DNA of 64,000 nt, taken from contig NC_073746.1 of assembly GCF_029784135.1 (NCBI RefSeq), positions 114,388,035 through 114,452,034 of the forward strand. The letters are read 5' to 3'. Both the position numbers and the translations under genes were made by a program. The notes under the pieces were generated by a model. It was not told the DNA's origin, did no database searches, and saw nothing but the letters and a program-made list of their open reading frames with translations. Source of the DNA: Toxorhynchites rutilus septentrionalis (lineage: Eukaryota; Arthropoda; Insecta; Diptera; Culicidae). Of the stretch, positions 60,017 to 64,000 are shown piece by piece. Positions within the stretch are counted from its first letter, which is position 1; the number at the start of each line of letters is the position of its first letter.

Positions 60017-61045
60017 TAAATTATTTATTTATTTGTTTTATTTTTTATGGCAGACTTATCTCACTTCTTAACTAGGCGAACCTAGCCAGAATTTTCACCT
60101 GCCCCCGGGCTTCTGAATGCCAAAGGGGGACTAGGCTCTGCGGAATGCACGTATCTGCATGCTCGTGCTGTTTTAGTCCTGACCGAGGAATTGTCGGACA
60201 ATCGCGCAGGTGCTAAGGATGACCGACTTTTGGATGCCGGCCAATTCCTTCTCGATGTTCAACACCTTTAGCGCTTCCAGAAGTGTCTTCGGGATAATTC
60301 CAGTTCCAGAGAGAACGACTGGAACAATTCTTGGGACCTCCCTTAGCCCCCACAGTTCCTTGAGCTCCACGGCCAATGGTCGGTACTTGCAGATTTTGCG
60401 ACCGTGGGTCTCCTCCAGATTCTGGTTCAGTGGAATAGCGACATCGATGATGGTGACTTTGCGGTCGCTCTTGTCGTAAACCATTATATCTGGGCGGTTG
60501 TGGTGGATCGAGAGGTCGGTCAGAACAGTGCGATCCCAGTACAGCTTGAAACGGTCATTTTCCAGGACAGGTGCAGGCAGGTACCGGTAGTTTGGTACGT
60601 TGTCTTCCAGTAGAGCACATTGGAGCGCCAGTTGTCGATGAACAATACGGGCCACGTTGTTGTGGCGCTCGGTGTAGGCTGCGTTGGCCAAAACGGGACA
60701 GCCTCCCATAATGTGCTCTATGTTTTCACCTGGTTGATGGCACATCCGGCAAATGTCATCAACGTCTTGATGCCAGACGTACCGCCTGCAGTTTCTCGTC
60801 GGCATTATCCTGTCCTGGATGGCTATCATGTCGGCTTCTACTACTGAAGAGAGTTCACCACGCGTTAGCCACAGATTAGATGCGGCCTTGTCGACGTGTG
60901 GCCGGTCCAGTTGATGGGGGTGGGCACCATGCACTGCCTTCTGCTTCCAAGCTGCAATCTTCTCCTCCACTGTCTGCAGATTGCAGTTGAGTTGGTACTC
61001 CGCTTGCGCCAAGTGCAGAGCGCTGTATCCTCTGTCGGCGGCGCA
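60017..61045 (-). mobile_element. 3' end of a LINE with restriction-like endonuclease, 5'-truncated
   Basis: A non-LTR retrotransposon fragment on the minus strand, ending in an A/T-rich AAAATAAAACAAATAAATAA tail and bordered on both sides by ATTTATTT repeats that could hide a target duplication. GC is clearly higher than in the surroundings. The C-terminal coding part is intact (see the separate entry). The reverse transcriptase is missing, so the copy was 5'-truncated on insertion. Confidence 0.8.
60173..61030 (-). CDS. C-terminal domain of a R2/R4-type LINE polyprotein
   Basis: An open frame of about 280 codons from near 61030 to the stop at 60173-60175, with no internal stop. No ATG is needed because it is the end of a larger protein. 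A zinc-knuckle CxxC...H...C occurs in DDICRMCHQPGENIEHIMGG and CPVLANAAYTERHN. It is followed by the restriction-like endonuclease core, with RPDIMVYDKSDRK and VTIIDVAIPLNQ giving the PD...D pattern, and a conserved end IVPVVLSGTGIIPKTLLEAL. In R2/R4/NeSL-type LINEs this domain nicks the target DNA. The exact clade is not certain. An intact frame of this length among decayed elements suggests a fairly recent insertion. Confidence 0.8.
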   Translation of the reverse strand, partial: GYSALHLAQAEYQLNCNLQTVEEKIAAWKQKAVHGAHPHQLDRPHVDKAASNLWLTRGELSSVVEADMIAIQDRIMPTRNCRRYVWHQDVDDICRMCHQPGENIEHIMGGCPVLANAAYTERHNNVARIVHRQLALQCALLEDNVPNYRYLPAPVLENDRFKLYWDRTVLTDLSIHHNRPDIMVYDKSDRKVTIIDVAIPLNQNLEETHGRKICKYRPLAVELKELWGLREVPRIVPVVLSGTGIIPKTLLEALKVLNIEKELAGIQKSVILSTCAIVRQFLGQD

Positions 61046-64000
61046 GACAGCAGATTTATTTATTTATTATTTATTTATTCATTTAATTATTTTTTTTTAT
61101 TTATTCGTCGGTGGAATTATTATGTTAATATTTAAATGTTGTTCCGTGCATGATTTAATTTTCCTATTCACACTTGCCAAACTTCTGCTGCAACATAATG
61201 ACTCAGTATAAATGAAACGGATTTCATATATTGCATGAAATCGTTGTGTTGTTGTACGCAACACCACATCGAAGAGCGCGAGTAAAGCTCATGTTCCGCC
61301 ACACCAACACATGCTAAGAGCGAGTAGCTTAAGCGACGCTCTAAGTGGTAACTCTTGCGCGAGGAAAATAAAGAAGCCAGGTTTTGTGGAAGAATCGCGA
61401 GAGTTAGCTCAACCTTGACAAAAAAAGAGCGGACAATTATGACTTGTTTGGTTGCGTAACTGGGGGTTTGGGGAAATTCGCGGTTCAAATATTGTTCTCC
61501 TGAAGTTAAAAGGCTAATTGGTTCAAGGAACTCGAACGCGTTTGCTGGTCCACTTTGATCCAATCAGTGTAAGAGGCAGCAGTGCGATTTTTCAAAATCG
61601 CGTCGCGATGTGACTTTACAAGTAAATTCTGTAAAAACGGTTTTTTCAAATGTGCTTAATGTTGTTTGTTCTTGATAGGGAATTTAACGAAAGTTTTCGA
61701 AGCCTTTAGAAATCCGTTAAGTGTCTGTGCTTGTGAAATAAAGCTCAAACAGGTAAAGTTTAGTTTGTTAGCCATAAGTTCAAATTCTTATTGCGTCGAA
61801 CAGCCGTTCGACGGCTGTTTGTTAGGGATTATTTCCCAGGTAGACACTCCTTGGAAGCTCGGCGCATCGCAATCAATCAGCTGGACGCACTTCTGACCCC
61901 ACGGTTGGAGTCACAGTTTCCCGACAAGCATATTTCCCTCGGAAGGTAGTGCTACGTCACTACAGCACTCTGGACAGAGCAAGCAGAGCGATAAAGTCAA
62001 AACGTGAGTACCCATCCCGTTATAACATGCGCATGTGGGTGGGTATTTTTAAACTGAAATAAAGTTTACGCTTAAGAAAATGGAGACGCACGTGGCACGG
62101 AATTGTTAGGGACATTAGGGAAAATGAAATTGTAATTTAGCTAGTTAATAAATGTTCAAATGATATTTAGTTTTGTTATTTGGAGAAACCGTTCGTTTTA
62201 TGATCGTTCGTGATACTGTAGTCTGTTTGATTTTTTGGGCATATGTTTGGAGTCTCACTCTTGTTTCTGAAGCGAGAGGTAATATTTGGACAGCAGAAGA
62301 ATTTGAGTGAAGAGCAATTTGTTGTGCCTTGTTATCCAGGTTCAGCTGCGAATTTCCTCCGATCCTTTGAGCGAGTAGCCGAGCAAGTCATAGGAACGCG
62401 TTTAGGAAAGAGTCACTGTTCGAGCGATTCTTCAACAATTTTTAGAGGCCAGTCTCAAGACTGGTCCTTTGCCGGGCAAATCTCGTGCGAGTGGTCCTCT
62501 TGTAGGTGGCGCTTAAGCTACTCGCCTTCAAAATCCTCAGAACAGTCTGTTCACACTCTGCTCCTCTAATTGTTTGACGAATGAAACTTTCCATAGAATA
62601 TTTTGTGTAAAATCGTTAACTCCGCCTGCGAGTGACAGATATTCATAGCAGCATGTCCAAAAAAGAACTTGAAACTATTGAGAACCAGAGCAGAGGGTCC
62701 AAAACCCCTAAGATGAATGGATGTAATAACTATTAAAAAATGCTTTCCTAAGTACACATGATGAATAACGGAACATATCGTCGTGATTGAAGTTCGATAC
62801 AGGGTACGCGCGTTAAATACAGAATATATCACGGATCCGATTGGTCTTAGAGAAGTTCTCTCAGTTATCTTCTCAGGTTCCCCACAGTTAATTTTCCGCC
62901 GTCACGTTTGGATTTCGTTAAAAAGGTGCGATAAATAACAGAACCTGTAACCGATTCAATTGATTGTAAAAAACTTCGTTTCATCGAGTGGTCGATAGTT
63001 CGTGTTCACATTATCGCATCACTTTCCTCAGTGAATCCTGATTCTTACCTCTCCCCGCTAACAACTATCCCTTCCATGATAATCGCAAGGGGGCCACGCT
63101 ACAGAGGCGACCCATCTGTCCGCGAGTATCATACTAACATTCTTACCCTTCCCCTGGTGACTATAAGAACATGACCGGCGTCATTATTGACTATTTAAAA
63201 CTCGAATGACCGATACTTGTACGAAAAGAGGGGTTTGGTACAAATATTTCACAATAAATATAATTCAATCAGACGAGATGTTTTCAAGATGTTTTCTTAG
63301 AAAATCCCCTTATTTTTTTAATACGCTCATTCGAAAACAATGTCCGACGAAACGGGGTTTTCCTATGGAATATAGTGTTTAACAATTTGTGGGGCAATAA
63401 AATTACCTAAATATAGAGATATTTTTCAAAAAATCAAAGTGAGCTCAATAAAAAAAATAGCTAATGAAATTTTGTATTCTATGGCTAATATTTTTTAAGC
63501 GTATACTTTTTGCATATTTAAAATAAGTCTTATATTCTTTTAAAAATCTGTTTATCCGGGTATACAGTTGGTTATATCTCAAGACCTGTTAGTCTCAGGG
63601 TAATTGATCGTACATAAATAATTTTTGATGAAAATTTTATGTAGCATTTTTAAATACCATTCTGTTGAAAAAAAATCTGAAAAATTCAACATATTATCAA
63701 TGCTCAAAAATTAATATCTCTTTCCAAAGAACCGACTTGGCATACATTTGCATCCCGATTTAGGGAATTATATTAGCATAATTTTTTTTTAATTAAAAAA
63801 AACTATCTGAGTAAGTTTTGAGTTTTGAGAAAATTTAAGAGTAAATTGAAGCTTTTCTTGGGTAGAGGAAACAAATCAAAATCGTATGGCACAAAATCCG
63901 TGGTAAGAAATGGGGTTTGGAATAGGCTCAAACTTCACAAAAACTCCATAACAAAAAGATGTATAGCTCACAGACAGAGATGCCAACCTTCCTATTTTTT
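61046..64000. other. No supported gene; small inverted repeat and repeat fragment
   Basis: GCGAGTAGCTTAAGCG near 61322 and its inverse CGCTTAAGCTACTCGC near 62511 are 1.2 kb apart. CACACTCTGCTCCTCTAATT near 62553 matches 37027. 61200-62560 is more GC-rich than the rest and contains CAGCCGTTCGACGGCTG, a perfect short palindrome, at about 61801. Frames reach 131 codons without domain motifs. 62840-64000 is AT-rich and empty. Confidence 0.35.

Noticed and set aside
62243..62569. 108-codon plus-strand frame in the GC-richer island
   Set aside because: No motif and no conserved start context; likely chance in less AT-rich DNA.

Overview
This window is AT-rich insect nuclear DNA, most likely from a mosquito (Culicidae, probably Aedes-like). 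The evidence is the mixture of element types: a DD37E ITm transposon of the kind described from mosquitoes, tRNA-derived SINEs, short nonautonomous Helitron relatives, pogo/Tigger-type MITEs, and very long introns packed with transposon debris. No bacterial-style operon, CRISPR array, rRNA or functional tRNA gene was seen.

The one host gene I can support is a minus-strand CLIP-170/CLIP-190 (restin-type) microtubule plus-end protein. Seven exons can be placed by splice sites and continuous reading frame: 55768-55854, 42239-42352, 41681-41737, 24598-24990 (CAP-Gly 1), 24367-24535 and 24113-24290 (linker and CAP-Gly 2), and 23788-23844. A weak candidate first coding exon lies at 58303-58342. The coiled-coil part of the protein is not seen and must lie below position 1. 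The three upstream exons are all phase 1 at both ends, so each can be skipped or kept without a frame change. They are separated by introns of about 13 kb and 17 kb.

Almost everything else is mobile DNA in or beside these introns. 1-3.3 kb: a pogo/Tigger (CENP-B-like) transposase, complete except for one in-frame stop, with MITE relatives elsewhere in the window. 4.8-5.1 kb: a LINE tail with a 10-bp target duplication. 5.66-5.9 kb: a 33-bp minisatellite. 6.7-9.0 and 32.8-35.0 kb: two copies of a fold-back element whose arms each hold two tandem units. 9.7-12.8 kb: an inverted-repeat region with a recurring 14-bp motif and a nested SINE. 15.9-17.7 kb: a dead Tc1-like element with inverted-repeat/direct-repeat ends, split by a LINE insertion. 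18.6 and 29.5 kb: two copies of one SINE. 19.1-19.8 kb: a CT microsatellite. 21.2, 26.9, 7.9 and 29.1 kb: Helitron-like pieces. 30.1-31.4 kb: an ITm DD37E element. 35.2-36.6 kb: a 1.3-kb palindrome. 38.2-40.3 kb: a mariner relic and tandemly duplicated MITEs. 43.0-49.1 kb: a 6-kb DNA transposon with roughly 0.5-kb inverted termini, an unfamiliar, decayed transposase, and nested MITE and mariner insertions. 51.6-52.9 kb: a fold-back with a nested mariner. 54.0 kb: another SINE. 56.8-57.7 kb: a G-rich terminal-inverted-repeat element. 60.0-61.0 kb: the 3' end of a LINE with a restriction-like endonuclease.

The best candidate for something under-described is the 6-kb element at 43-49 kb. Next come the two-unit fold-back family, the pogo MITEs whose subterminal stems change sequence but keep pairing, and the repeated GTTGTCACGTCACA motif.
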